64,000 nucleotides of DNA from Ooceraea biroi (taxonomy: Eukaryota; Arthropoda; Insecta; Hymenoptera; Formicidae): contig NC_039506.1 of NCBI RefSeq assembly GCF_003672135.1, forward strand, positions 22,972,497 through 23,036,496, written 5' to 3'. Below are positions 51,133 through 63,846 of this stretch, piece after piece. Positions within the stretch are counted from its first letter, which is position 1; each line of letters starts with the position of its first letter. The notes beneath the pieces are model-generated. The model worked only from the letters and a program-made list of their open reading frames with translations, did not search any database and was not told the origin of the DNA. Position numbers and translations under genes: made by a program.

Positions 51133-51737
51133 TTAAATTACTTGATACAGAGTCCTCTATTGTTCCTTTATCCTCTTCATACTCTTTCTCTTTCACTTTT
51201 ACCAGCGGCACCTTTACATATGGATCGTGAATTCCAATTGTGCTTTTCAAACACAGTCCCCACTTTTGTTTCCCACCAACTTTTGTATCTCACCACTTTC
51301 ATACCGATAAAAAAGTTAAAATTTTCATCGAATCGATTGTAATATAACAATATTGAATAATTAAATTTCTGCGTATTAATTACCTAAATCTAGATAATAT
51401 ATTCTTTTAAATGAATAGAAAAATAACTATAATAAAGCAGAAAGAAAAACAAGATAGGATGTAAAAGAGAAGTCAAAAGCCAAGATGTAACAATTCCTAT
51501 CGGGACAAAGTCAATTTATCGATATATTTAGTTGTTTTCGAGCATCGTAACAATCAACTAAAATTGAACAAATAAAGAACTATTATTTCCTCTCTCTATT
51601 CTCCTCCTGCATCTACTCATAAATTTTCCCAGCGATATTAACGGCGGATGATACGCGTGACAGAAACGCGAGCAGTTTTACCTTCGCAGTGTGAAGCGAC
51701 CTTTAATTTATCTTACACCCTTCGCACCGCGGAGAGA

Positions 51738-51739
<2 letters not shown>

Positions 51740-51768
<29 letters not shown>
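51740..51768. repeat. (AG)n microsatellite
   Basis: An uninterrupted AG run of about 29 nt follows GGAGAGAAGG. Confidence 0.93.
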
Positions 51769-51772
<4 letters not shown>

Positions 51773-54700
51773 ATAGTTTCTATATTAGCATGTAAATCAC
51801 CACGTGCGCGGCTTTTCGGAATAGAAACCTTCTGTCAGAGACAGTCGCGACAGCAATAATCGAAATTTCTAATCTAAAACAACGAGCAGACGAGTAAGTG
51901 GGATTCGGCGACCGTTACTACTTAAAAGAGCTCGTTCTCTTTGCTCTTCTTTTTCCCGAATCGCTGCACCGTGCAAATATTTCTTTGCCTCTGCCGATCT
52001 CCAGTTTTCTTTTTCTTGTCTCTCGATCTTGAGCCGCGTATTACTATGTAAATTGCTATCAGGTCGCGATAATCAAATTAATCGTCCCGAACGACCACCG
52101 GACAAAAACTGATTAGATCAGCCGGATCCCTCGATCCTCCAAAATGTTTCTTTGCTCTCTCGTTGCTCTTCCCTTTTCTCGCGTCCAAGTCGTCACGGAA
52201 GAAAAATATATTCACTTGACAACACGCTTCTCGGCGCGGCCCGATTTCATGTCGGTCTTGATCGTTTTTCGTCGAGTGCCGGGCGATTCGGTCTCTTCCG
52301 TGTTTACGCCGCACTCTCTGGTCCGGTTTTTCAAATGGCCGAAATTCACATCACTATGTAAATTACCCAAGCGATCTCCGAGCAAGGAGGTATCCTTATG
52401 TCGTGATCGCGATAATTAAATTAATCGGTCTAAATACCCACTGAATAACCGTTCTCTGCTCACAAGGGCTGGAGAAAGCTTTACTTAATAACTTAGCATT
52501 CGCGTACCCTTGAACGCACGATGATGCATGCAAAAAAAAGTTTAGAGTATTATATTATAAATGTATGTGTCGTAAGAAATGTGCCACGCTCGAGTTAATA
52601 AAAGGTACAAGTCGAATTTCTCTCGGCAGAGGAATTTAACTGCATATCTTTATTAATAATTCGTTTCGTGTTTTTCTCGCGCTACACTTGAAAGAATGCT
52701 TAAAGATTTCGGAGGACAGAATGAAAGAGAGGAATACAAAGTATTCGTGCGCACGTGACGGAAACTGTACGAAAAATCTTTTTCTGAAAGAAATTGGAAT
52801 TCAAAAAGATGCTCTATATTGTAGAGTAACGGAAAGATGATACTTTTAACATTTAAGAAATTGCAACAAAGTGTGAGAAATTTCTCTATTTTCTATACAA
52901 ATTTTGGTTTTGCATAAATGTATCCTACTCGTGCTGTACAAATATATTACATTATTAGCATAATATATTATTCAAGAAGAATTCTTTCCATGAGCCAAAT
53001 CAATTTCGATTCGGCTATATCTATTTCTCGTTATTTAATTGATCAGGCGCAACCAGCGAAAATAGAATGAAAATGTCTCGTTAAACTTGGATGAGTTTAT
53101 TATCTCTTTCTCCTATACCGTCTCCGCTTTATTCTATTTTGGTCAGTCATACGTCAACGAAAATCATCGGAAAATTATTGCCGCCACTATTGCTGTCCGA
53201 CGTCGCATCACCCTGCCTTTATCAGAGATTTATTTGTGAGTCAGTAATCTCGTGTACTGATAATCTCCACACGTACGAATGAGACACGATCGATATACAC
53301 GTACATACATCCAGCTCGACCAGCTGCACGGAGGAACAATTCTTGATCGTCGCGGATGCGTAAACGGAGAGAATGCGTATGTTTCCCAGAACCACGACGG
53401 TACAAGACGGAAGAAGAAGGAGACGATGCAAAGGGAATGTGCGGAGTCCGGGACACCGCATATATTTTCCTCGATTCGATCTGTCGGCCACCTGTCTGAT
53501 CAGCAGTTTATACGTCTCAGTAATTTCCACATACCGGAAATATTAGACACCCCGGAGTTCCTGTGGCTGCCACTACATGCACGAAGCTACGTGCACGTAC
53601 ATGAGCTGTGTCAGGGTACGCGTAATCAGGAGGGGGCTCTATCGCGACGTGTCCCGATTTCGCACGTGTCTCGTACGCGTGCTTAAGAACGTGCAGGCAT
53701 GTCTTCGTCGCTTGGTATATGTTCGCGAGCGCGATTTATCTCGAGCAAGAGGAAGAGAGAGCGGAAGAGACCGGTTAATGCGTTCCGAGAATCTATTACC
53801 CCAGCTTCCAATATTATAATTATTTTATTAGCGATTCGCTCATTATGCTCCTTTTTACGAAGGAGCGACGGCGATTACGACTATTTTTCTCCGCTTCTCT
53901 CCTTTCCTTGGTCCTTTTTGTCTTCGCTCCTGCACACCACGCTTCTTCCGTGTAATAACAGCGCCCTCCATAAAAGTGTCCGCTTTGTCGGAGAACGACG
54001 TCCTTGAAATTCTGATGACGAATCGCGAGTCCGCAAACCGCGTTCGATTAATTGTATGCAATATTTCGAGGAAGAGGTTTATCAATTATTTCACTGGTAC
54101 GCCATTGAAATACGATCGAACACTAAACAGTTATATACGAATTGAGGTCGTATATAATTTTCAGATTATAAGCCGAAACATTATTCACGTACACATAACG
54201 AAGAAATAAAAAATCTCGTTTAATAAATAAGCCAATATCGCAATTTTCGTCGGTATACTGAGACGTTGAAGTTTTTATTAGCAGTTTGCGAAACATGAGC
54301 GGATAATGAGATAGATACGAATGAAGGAAGACACCGATAATTCGAAGAAATAATTCTAAAATGGAGTCGCGCGGGAGTTATTCAAGTCACGACGGCGGCC
54401 GCTCACGCAGAAATAATTTCCTAAAAAACGCGATATTGATCAGAGGCGCGTGAAGGCTAGTCGTTTCGTTCGAGGAGTCGTTAATCAGCACGATGAGGAC
54501 GATGAGAGGGTTCATTAGCAAAGCGTTCGTTCTCGCGGTCGAAGGAGATATTTGCGGTTTCTCTTCTCCTCTCTTTCTCTCTTGTTCGGTCTTTCTTCCT
54601 TGGCCTCTTGGAGTCTGCCGACGTTCCCAGGAATCTTTCAATTCCAACCTACAGGGTGGAGTGTATCCTCGCGTGCGTTGTTAAAACCGAGATTTTATGA

Positions 54701-55289
54701 CACGATCCGAAATAACGAGGAACCTGAGTCAGCCGCGCGCATAAGTTATCTCGTTTCGTTTCTCATTCGAATCACCCGGCTCCATCGGCAGTGATCTCGA
54801 TGGCCCGCGCGATCCAAACTGCCGATGATCTCGTCAGGAGAGGCCAAAAAACTCGAGTCATCCGGAGTGTCCCGATATCCGATAACCGATGACGTCGTTG
54901 CCGACGCACGACTGTTAGTGAGTTTTTTGCAATTCTCGAATAAATAAACGAGAAACGTTAAACATCGTGTTTCGTGAAACGCTCTCTACGCGCAGTGTTT
55001 TAATTCTGACGGAAAGCATCAACGATTTGACAAGGATATACGTCCGCGTTTCCGAAGTTGAAGGTTTACACTTAGATCCTCTTACGATCGAATCAATGGA
55101 TTTCATTATAGCACGATCGTATTAAAATTTCGAAATCTTGCGTGGTGTTTCGTGCGTGCGAGTGTTAAATTCATCGACTAACATTTATTGCCACATGTGG
55201 CATTAAATGTTTCTCCCGCGTGGATTCTCCTTTGTGCATGCAACAACTATTCGCTTTCTAAATCGCGTTATCGCCATTACGTCATCTTA

Positions 55290-56767
55290 CAAGGGAACAC
55301 CGTGAAACCAAATTTTCTGATTTGGATGAAACTTTGTAGATGTATAAAATGACTCAATACATGAATAATGATATGCATTATTTGTACCCTTTGGAGGGCA
55401 ATATTTGACTTCAAAGCCGAAAGAGCGCTTTTATGTTTCCGCATTTAATTGTTAAACTACAAGAGATGGGGAAAAATGTTTAAAACAAAAGTTTAATGGC
55501 AAGTTGAGGACTACAAAGTGACGTAAAAGAAATTAAAAAGCTAAATTCAGTTTTTTTAGAAAAAAGTTTCTCTTATATTATTTTTAAGAAACTTTACATT
55601 GTTATAATAACGAAAAAAGAGAATATTATATTATAATTAAGAGTTGTGCACTAAACGCATCTACATACACATATGTATTCTCGCCTGCTTTGTAAATTAA
55701 CATAAACGAATATCGAAGTGAGTTGACCAAATATTAATGTAAAGTAATGATTAATAAATTATGTAATTCAGCAATTGGCGGTATATTTCATCTAGGAAAA
55801 GTTAGTAATTTGCATCAATTTATTTTATCAATGATTTTGCGGAACGTATGAGAGCAACTTAAACACATTATAAAAATTTATATGAAAAGTTTTTATACTG
55901 AAAGAGAATGAAAATAAATATGCCGATGCATAATATATATAATGCAATATAAAGGAGACATATGGTACAGTTAATGGAATTATTCAATTTTTACATCATA
56001 TCCGATAGTTATTGACTGATTAAGATTAAAATTGAAGGCGGACAAACAGTATTTATATAACAAATTACATCCAGAACCCATATTAAAAGTAATATTATGA
56101 CTTGCTTCGTAATATGAACTGCAATTACTAAATAGTTATCAATATGCATAGACTGTTTTCAATATTTTATGCATTCTGTATGAGCGTTTTTATTATTATT
56201 TTGTTTATCTCAAAAGTACGAAATGCTGATGTAGAATAATGAAAACGATGCATGAACGCATAGGTCATACATATTAGAGAATATATAAATATAATATGAT
56301 ATAAACATATTATATTTATACGTTATTACTCTTTATTATTATGTTATTATTTAATCAGCTTAATTCGATATTGGTTTGTTATAATTAAAGCAAGCGAAAA
56401 TATATTGTTCATTGAATGCACAAGTTTGTTCTGCAACTCTCAAAATATACTCTTCTTTTTATTATTGAAAATGCAAAAGTTCTTAAAAATAATACAAGAG
56501 ATCATATAAAAAAACGAATTTTTAAAAAATTTCTGGTTATGTCACTTTTGTAATCTTTAATTTGCCATTAAATTTTCGTTGAAAACATTTTCCCCTATCT
56601 TTTGTATTTTAAGAGTTACACGCGTAAAAGTGAAAGCGCTCTTTTGGCTTTAAAATCAAATATCAAAGGGCACGAATAATGCATACCGTCATTCATGTAT
56701 TATATTACTCTACACATCTCTACAAAGTTTTATCCAAATCGAAGATTTCGGATTCACGGTTTCCTTG
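55290..56767. mobile_element. Palindromic nonautonomous DNA transposon (1.48 kb, long TIRs, TTA duplication)
   Basis: The left end CAAGGGAACACCGTGAAACC and the reverse complement of the right end CAAGGAAACCGTGAATCC begin a diverged inverted repeat that can be followed for about 400-450 bp on each side. Matching blocks include GATTTGGATGAAACTTTGTA against GATTTGGATAAAACTTTGTA, TATGCATTATT and AGAGCGCTTT. TTA flanks both ends (55287-55289 and 56768-56770). The middle is AT-rich without an ORF. A 3-bp TTA duplication is used by PIF/Harbinger elements; the long arms also suggest a foldback-type MITE. The superfamily is inference. Confidence 0.8.
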
Positions 56768-57893
56768 TTAGAAATGCGCTTAAGCGCACCTGATCGTGTC
56801 CTGCGTGAACACAACGTATGTCGAACTCGTTCTCATCGGTATGCGCAAGACCTTCGTGCGTATCTGTGTGATCCGGTTGTTCCGCTTATTCGCTGAATTC
56901 AAACCTTATTTAGCTGTATACCGCGCGCGCTAATACCGATCAATGCTTCATTCCCTTTCTTCCCCCAATCACAAGTATAAAAGTTATTCAGATAAAAAAC
57001 TATTTCTCTTTATTTTTCATACATGAAAAATTAAATGATCCATCCAAGATTTGAGTTTATGTTATTTTATATGCTTTTTCGGGTAAAGCTCTCATAAGTC
57101 TTATTTACATTCATTAACTTAAAATATATGATGTATTGAAATTTTCGTAACATTACAGAAACATTTTAGAAAGATTTAAGTGACAAACTGAAACCATGCA
57201 AGACCTCTTTGTTATTATTTTTAAATATCCAATTTTAATACATGGTAGACTATACAGCGATTCGTAAAAGTCGCATGCTTCATCTCTCATAAACTCATAT
57301 TTATCATAAAAATATCACGCGTATAATCTAACAGTTTCCAAGAGTTTCACTGCAAACTTTAATAGATTACATCATTTAAACTTTCATAAACTAATAAAGA
57401 TGAAGATAAATAAAACTGTTTGCCTTTTATTTACTCAACAAAGTAATATGTAAAGTAACATAATACATTCATATCAGACGTCAGACTTGTGATTGTGTAT
57501 CATCATGTTTATTTCTCATGTAGCATAAGTTAAAACATATACCGGTGATGATATCCGGACCTGATTCTTAGGATAGCATCACGTATTATTTACCTGCAAA
57601 CTTGTCTCTCTGACGCGTGTAACCGACCAAATAAGTCTGCCCCCCGTGTAGAAATGTCGTACGCGTACATTTTCAAGTACTGTTCTGCTTTCGAAACAGA
57701 ACGTCTGTCTTATTTCACGAAATGTCTTATTTACCGTATCATTATAACGTTGCATCAGTGATGCACAAAGAGAGAAAGAAATATATCCAGAGGAATAGAC
57801 GCGGTCTCGTGAAGAGATAGAGGATCCAACAGCGGTGAGAAATCTCTCGTTTCTTTTTCCAGCTGTTCCTTTTTTCACAGGTGCAACGGCAGC

Positions 57894-57926
57894 GGTGGTA
57901 GCGGCGGCTGCTGCTGCTGCTGGATG
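57894..57926. repeat. GCN/GCT trinucleotide tract
   Basis: GCAGCGGTGGTAGCGGCGGC continues into GCTGCTGCTGCTGCTGG. On the minus strand it reads as polyalanine in an otherwise unremarkable ORF (57579-57971). Confidence 0.75.
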
Positions 57927-58179
57927 ACGGAGGGAAGTCACAAATTTTTTCATTAATATGCAGCGAGACACTCCTAACTCCCTGCTCCTCGGAAAAGGTA
58001 ATGTAGTAACGGGGGCAAAAAGGGAGAAAATGCGGAACCCGCGCGGTGTGTACGTGCATGAATGTTCGCGTGTGAGTACACGCGTGTGAGTGTAAGAGAG
58101 AAAAATAATGGTCTGCTAGAAAATGTATCCAGCCGACGCTCACACCCTCGTCGCGACGCCTCGAGAGACTTTGGGGATG

Positions 58180-58330
58180 AGGATAAAGAAGGGGAGGCAG
58201 GAAGGGAGGAAGAGAAGCGGAGAGAGAAACACATATACCGAGAAAAAAAGAGGAAGAGAGAGAGAGAAACGGAGACGCGTGAAGAAGAAACGAAAGCGCG
58301 CTTGTGCTAGACGACGGCGCGCACAGGGTG
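58180..58330 (+). repeat. GA-rich polypurine tract
   Basis: About 150 nt of AGGAAGGGAGGAAGAG, GAGAGAAAC and AAAAAAAGAGGAAGAG blocks lie here. It generates long Arg/Glu and Ser/Leu ORFs that I reject as genes. Confidence 0.75.
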
Positions 58331-58538
58331 TAAAAACTGTGAGGGTGGAAAATACATAGGTGTATAAAATGCCGAGCTCGTTCGGTGTGAACATCGATAT
58401 GCATCACTTTCAACTTTCGAGAAACAATTCGCTTCTTGCATCTCTTTATATTGTTTTCTTGTTTCCAAGAAATTGCTCCTCTTTCGATTTTGTAATAAAA
58501 TTATTTAGTAATTATGCAGTTTAGGGGAGTCAACTTCA

Positions 58539-58570
58539 ATGACCTTAAACTTAACATGTGTTAAGGTCAT
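58539..58570. repeat. Perfect 10-bp inverted repeat with AGGTCA half-sites
   Basis: ATGACCTTAA and TTAAGGTCAT are separated by 12 nt. The arms contain TGACCT and AGGTCA, the nuclear-receptor half-site, arranged as an everted repeat. Biological use is unproven, and it may be part of a decayed transposon end. Confidence 0.7.
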
Positions 58571-58910
58571 CTTACTGTAACCTTTAAAAAGTTTTAGCCG
58601 TCGCTCGTCATTTATTAAAAAATTATTAACAAAATAAGTTTAAGGAAAAACATAATTTTCCAACTATTAGTTGATTTTTAGTTGGTTATTAGTTGGTTTA
58701 GAAAGATATTTATATTACTTTCCTATTATATTCATTCAACTTTATGTAGTATCACCACTTTTATTTGAGATATAATTATAATTATTCATGCGGATCTTCA
58801 TATTAATGTATTATAATATAATGAATACATACGCACATGACACGCAAATAAATTTAGAACTCTGTATGTTCGCAATCATTCTCTTATTTAAAACGTATAA
58901 TTGAATGCGT

Positions 58911-59150
58911 AGGCGGGGAAGAGGCTACGCCCTTCCTCCTGCACCCACAAAAATATAAGCTTCTTTGTGTCCTTCATTACGAAAAACATATATTCTAATC
59001 AATTTATATAATTGTTAAATTAAAATATGAGATATTTCATACAGTTTGGTTATATTTTTTAGGGATCGAAGGTACAAAAGTCGTTATATTTTCCAGGTGG
59101 GACAGGGAAAGGGCTCCGTCCCTCTCCTGCCCACATATTTATTTTAATTT
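58911..59150. repeat. Two related GC-rich segments about 180 bp apart
   Basis: GGGGAAGAGGCTACGCCCTT with CCTCCTGCACCCACA (about 58917-58951) resembles GGGAAAGGGCTCCGTCCCTC with TCCTGCCCACA (about 59104-59135). They are isolated GC-rich patches in AT-rich DNA and could be pieces of a decayed repeat. Confidence 0.4.
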
Positions 59151-60985
59151 TGTTTTTTATTTTTATCTTATTATTATTTATCGAGAACGCTTTAAACTTC
59201 AATTATATTTCAGTTATACTTTGTTAATCCCTTAATACACGGTTAGTTACTGCGATTTCTGTCGGCATGGTGTATAATTATTAATAATAGTAAACAAAAT
59301 TGGACATTTTCGAGCTGACGAACTGTTCGTCTAGCATTTATGCTCATCAGATACGTATATATAAACAACTTTAATGTAATTATTTTTCATGCCGAAGTTA
59401 ACACGAGCGCGTATATCATGATAATGCAAAATAAAGTGCACCTCGAGTAAATTCGGGCTTACGCATTAAAGGGTTAATTTTTAATAAACAATAAATGACG
59501 GCTAAAACCTTTTGAAAATTACTCAGTAAGATAATCTCAAAAATAATGTCAAGATTAAAGACATTGGAGCTGACTCTCCTAGACTGGATAAATACTAATT
59601 ATTTAACATATTATTCCATGCATTTAACCTACTTTCTCAGTGATAACTGTATATCATAAAACAACGATTTATATATATAAGTCTCTCTTTAGTCTGAAAA
59701 TTTTTAAAAAATAATCCGGTCAACATAAAAGAACTCACGATTTTGTACAATCATAAAAAGTAAAGTTTATAAATTATTTAAATATCGATTTTCTAAACTT
59801 TATAATATGTAATTAACTTGTATCCTATATCAGCCAACTTAAATTAATTAAATTCACAATTTTAACATATAACATTTATTTATCTTGAAAGCTAATTAAA
59901 ATGGAACCATTTTTGCAAAATAATTTATAACTTGCGTTTGCCAATCAATTGCCAAGCATCTTTAATGTTTAAAACGATTGCGATTTACATTGCATATTTC
60001 CATTATTATCACTATATAGAATGTTATAATATAACACTATTATATATTATAGAAAATATATACAATAAATTTACATTGTTATATCATATATAATATATTA
60101 GGCATTAACTAAATATATTATTATTAACTAAATGTATTATTATATTATTATAAGCAGTCGCTGATAAATTAGAATGTTGATGTTTGAAATAAATTTGAAG
60201 AAGAAATAATTGCTTAATAATCAAGTTTGACACTCCTGACCTGTAAACACCAGAATCATTATCGATGCTGAGACTCATGGAAATGGTACCGATTGGAATA
60301 TCCAACTAGAATGGAAAAACGCGTAATACTGAGTAAACGCGAATCGTTTTGGCCGCCGTTATTGGAGGCATCCTTACTTGGCAACATACCTAACTTCTCT
60401 ATTATCTTTTTCCTCTTCTTAACCGATGTCTTCTCTATTTCTTTCCTTGTTCTCTCTTTCTCTCTCTTTTCATTCATTCCATGACTATCTTACTCAAGAT
60501 TTTTTTCGGTGATTAAAATTTATACTCAGTTGTGTACCTGGTGCGTGCATATCGCATTTCGTCTAGCGCAGTGCTCGTTTTGCGCTGGATTATACACATG
60601 CAAAGGGCGCTTACACATATACACATTGGCGTGATGTCCCGCACCCCTTGATTTCTCTCTGTCTTCCTTTCTCTTTCTCGCAACGCGCGTTTTTCCCGCC
60701 TCGCCCTGAGTTTGACAAGTTTATTTGTCTCTGCGGCGCAATCGGGCCGCGCCTCGCCATCGTCGCCATTGGAAAACTCTACGAAGAGGAAACGCGATAA
60801 AGGGACCACCGATGACGGTTTCCTTTCAGCGGTAGCGAAATTGTGGTGATCCCGCGTCGAGGAGAGCTCCCGACTCGATATTTAGAGGAATAAGATTGGC
60901 ATTAAATCAGGAAGAGCGGAGGGGGCGCGGTTTCGTCCAATCATCCGACAAAAAAATGCAGAGAGATGAAAAATACTGATTCCTA

Positions 60986-61395
60986 TTCTGGCAGGTTATA
61001 CCGGGACGCCCCTTTGTGGCTCATGCCACAGCTCGGACCACCAAGAGCAGATATTGCACGTCGCCGATGATATTGAATATTTAAATTGCATTGATATTCC
61101 GCAAGAAGAGGGAGTGAGACAGAGAAAAAGGCGGAATACACAACAACGTCAAGTTGTTGAAAATATGACGGTTTTTTCGGCGCACCAAAGCGCTGATTGT
61201 TTTGGCGATTTTAAAGATCGTACGCCGCATCAACATCTTCTATCATCCAATGGTTTCGACAGAAATCAACGACGTCTCTCAAAGATATTAGTTAAACGCC
61301 GTATCTGTATATTGAAAGGTTTTCGACTATTAAATTTCTCGAATACATTAAAACGCCGAATGCTATTCTCATCTCTAATCAATGCCGAGATGTAA
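60986..61395 (+). CDS. Exon-like ORF after a good acceptor (hypothetical)
   Basis: After an acceptor CTATTCTGGCAG the plus strand is open for about 135 codons to TAA at 61393-61395. It begins YTGTPLCGSCHSSDHQEQIL, continues through VADDIEYLNCIDIPQEEG and ends at LINAEM. The composition is mixed and not repeat driven, and there is no Met at the start, so it would be a terminal exon. I recognise no domain. It may be a real exon of an unseen gene, a decayed transposon fragment, or chance. Confidence 0.25.
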
Positions 61396-61857
61396 TGTGC
61401 AGATCGTGCACATTTTGATATCACATTGATGGTGACATCCCCGCCTTATTCCACTATCTCTTCCTTCTTCCTCTCTCTTTCTTCTCCTCTTTCTTTCATT
61501 TCTCAAACGATACGAGCAAGTCTTATTCCGACCTTGTCAGACCGATAGGATGCTGCCAAGCTTTCTGCACGCGTAGACAGGATCCGAGATCAGAGTAGTA
61601 GGTTGTACAGGTACAGGTATGCACGAGGTGGACTGGGCGGGAGCATTCCTGCGACGTTGCCGCGTCTCTTACTCGACATATTCTGTATAGAAAAGCAACA
61701 GCTACCGAGAAGAGACAGAGGAAAGATGGGAAGGGATAAAAGGGAGAGATGAAGAGAAAAAGAAAAAAAGGAAGAGTGAGAGAGGCGAAGAGAGAGAATG
61801 TACAAGAGGAAGTAGAGGAGATAGATGCGAGAAAGAGGAAAGGAAGTGTCGAGGACA

Positions 61858-62130
61858 TAGATAGGTAGATAGGCAGACAGATAAGTAGATAGATAGATAA
61901 ATAGATAAGTAGATAGATAGATGGATAGATAAATAAATGGATAGGTAGATAGATAGATAGATAAATATATAAAATAGATAGTAGATAGAGATAGTAGATA
62001 GATAGATAAAAGGATAAGTAGGGAGATAGGTAGATAAATGATAAATAGGCAAATGAATAGACAGATAGATAAGTACAGCTAAACAATCAATAGATAAAAA
62101 GATAAATAGATATATAGAGATAGAGATACA
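61858..62130. repeat. (GATA)n-rich tetranucleotide block
   Basis: Degenerate GATA/GGTA/AATA repeats (TAGATAGATAGATAAATAGA and similar) run for about 270 nt. Read on the minus strand they give the YLSIYLSIYLS peptide seen in a long spurious ORF. It is followed by a GA-rich tract up to about 62260. Confidence 0.95.
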
Positions 62131-62392
62131 TAGATAAAGAAAAGGAGGAAAAAAGAAGAAAGATAGAAGGTAGATGATAAAGAAAGGACGGAAAATTAGT
62201 GGGGGAGAGAGAAAGAGAGGGAGGGAGATGAGCAGAAAGCGGGAAAGGGAAAGATATGTAGGTGAGGAGCGAAAGCAACGAACGCGGTGGGCTATCTCGC
62301 GCAGCCACGAACACACGAGAGCTCGAACGAGTCTTTCTGCCGTCTGGCGGAGGCAATCGAGTTTGCTCGGGAAGAGAGGACTCGCATCTCAC

Positions 62393-62572
62393 GCGAGACC
62401 CGTTTCCAGCTACCGCCATCGCCGCTGCTGTGTCGCTGTTCCTCGCTCTCAATATCACCGATACCATACCTCTGTATCGAGGGATCGCTAACTTCCTCCT
62501 CGCGAGAAAATTCGTCGTCGTACGCGAAAGACTCTTCTACGGGAACTCGTAACCCATGTGCGCGTCGCAACT
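62393..62572 (-). CDS. Exon-like acidic ORF on the minus strand (hypothetical)
   Basis: An acceptor TGTACTTCTCAG precedes an open stretch reading through VPVEESFAYDDEFSREEEVS and DPSIQRYGIGDIESEEQRHS to SSGDGGSWKRVS, where CGC|GTGAGA could act as donor (exon end near 62393). The mixed acidic composition is unlike the repeat-driven ORFs around it. The plus strand is also open here, as expected for GC-rich DNA. No domain is recognised. Confidence 0.25.
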
Positions 62573-63840
62573 GAGAAGTACAGAACGAAGGATCGCTCGT
62601 ATCGCGGTAACTGAAATTTAATCAACATCCCGGGACATTCGAAGAGCTGTATCGTAGAGTTCAGGAAGTGGCAGAAAGCGAGGGAAAAGCGATATCGATT
62701 AATATGTTTACGGTAAACGTATCAACCGAGTTAGCGAAGGATTAATAAGAACGACGAAACTTTTGTTCGTTTTTGCCACTTGGAGCTTCATCTATTTCTG
62801 ATTTCGCATCAGTCCTCTTAATTAACGTCCGCTATGTAAGACGGAATCAAGTAAGCGTAAGTTCCGAGTTTTCTTGGATGAGGCTTCGCTGGTTCTCTCA
62901 GCGGTCGTGCATCGAGAAGAAGCACGATGGACTCACTTCTACGATAGATGAGTTTCGAGCGCGCATGGACGTTGGCATCATCGCAGATGGTACCAGGACG
63001 CTTATGGATATTCGAGAAGACAATTCAATTTCGATGCGGATGATGCAATATCCCGTTCGTTTAAAATTTCCAAGAGTTCAACGAGGATGAGATACATGGA
63101 AAAATGAGGCTAAATTATGTATGATAGATCAATATTCCTTTTAGCAGTTTTTATCAACTGGTATACAGAGTCCAATAATGTAAAACAAATAATTTGGTTT
63201 CGACAATTCTAGCGAAAACGAGTTGGATATATCCATAGTATATTCCAAAATAAATGAGTTACATATGTTTTATTTGCAGACGTATCACTAAAACTGTTTT
63301 TTCGTTCGAAAAGACAAGAAAAACAAGAAGTAAAAAAAAGCAGTGAGAGAGAGAGAGAAAATAGATAATAATACAATACGTTAAGAGAGAAAAATATATT
63401 GTAAGATCGAAAAGCAGTTCGGAAATTCAATCTCGTAAGCGTCATTATACGTCATTGAAGAATTTGAAGTCCCGATAATTCGCGTGCGCAAGCTCTCGAA
63501 GCTCCGGCTGCGCTCGTACCTGTAAACTGTAAAAGTTCGGGAACTAAGGTAATGGACGCGCGTCTTAGGGATCACGAGTGCGATCGAAGGATAAAGTTCA
63601 CGGATGTAGCAACGAGGAGAAGGAAAAGGAGAAACGGGAAGCAGGAAGCGCTCGCAAAGATATCGCGGGGGGTAAGGATAACGAGGAGAGCTCGCGTTTC
63701 GTGCGAGTCGAGGGAAACGAAGTTAGCCGCCTCCATCGGCAGACACGGTCCACTGGGAACGGATCCTTGGCAAGTTCCATTAAACGTGTTACGTACCAGA
63801 GGGAGAAGAGCTCCCGAGGGGCCATTGCCGCTGGTGAAAC

Positions 63841-63846
63841 TTACCG
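63841..63846 (-). other. Orphan splice donor-like site CGCG|GTAAGT
   Basis: A near-consensus donor on the minus strand (GTAAGT at 63845-63840 region, after TTTCCGCG) ends a short open stretch that begins ATGATAATTAAGGC. Its phase (0) does not match the phase-1 junction required before Eph exon A, so it would need to serve another transcript or a noncoding 5' exon. Confidence 0.2.

Noticed and set aside
52042..52420. Two similar segments containing ACTATGTAAATT and CGCGATAATTAAATTAATCG-like words as a repeat element
   Set aside because: The shared words are short and differently spaced, so a duplication cannot be supported from reading alone.
57742..58413. Minus-strand 223-codon ORF
   Set aside because: Most of it reads a GA-rich tract on the opposite strand as Ser/Leu/Phe; no domain and no exon structure.
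61702..62316. Minus-strand 204-codon ORF rich in YLSIYLSIYLS
   Set aside because: It is the (GATA)n microsatellite and neighbouring GA tract read as codons. The repeated peptide follows the 4-bp repeat exactly.
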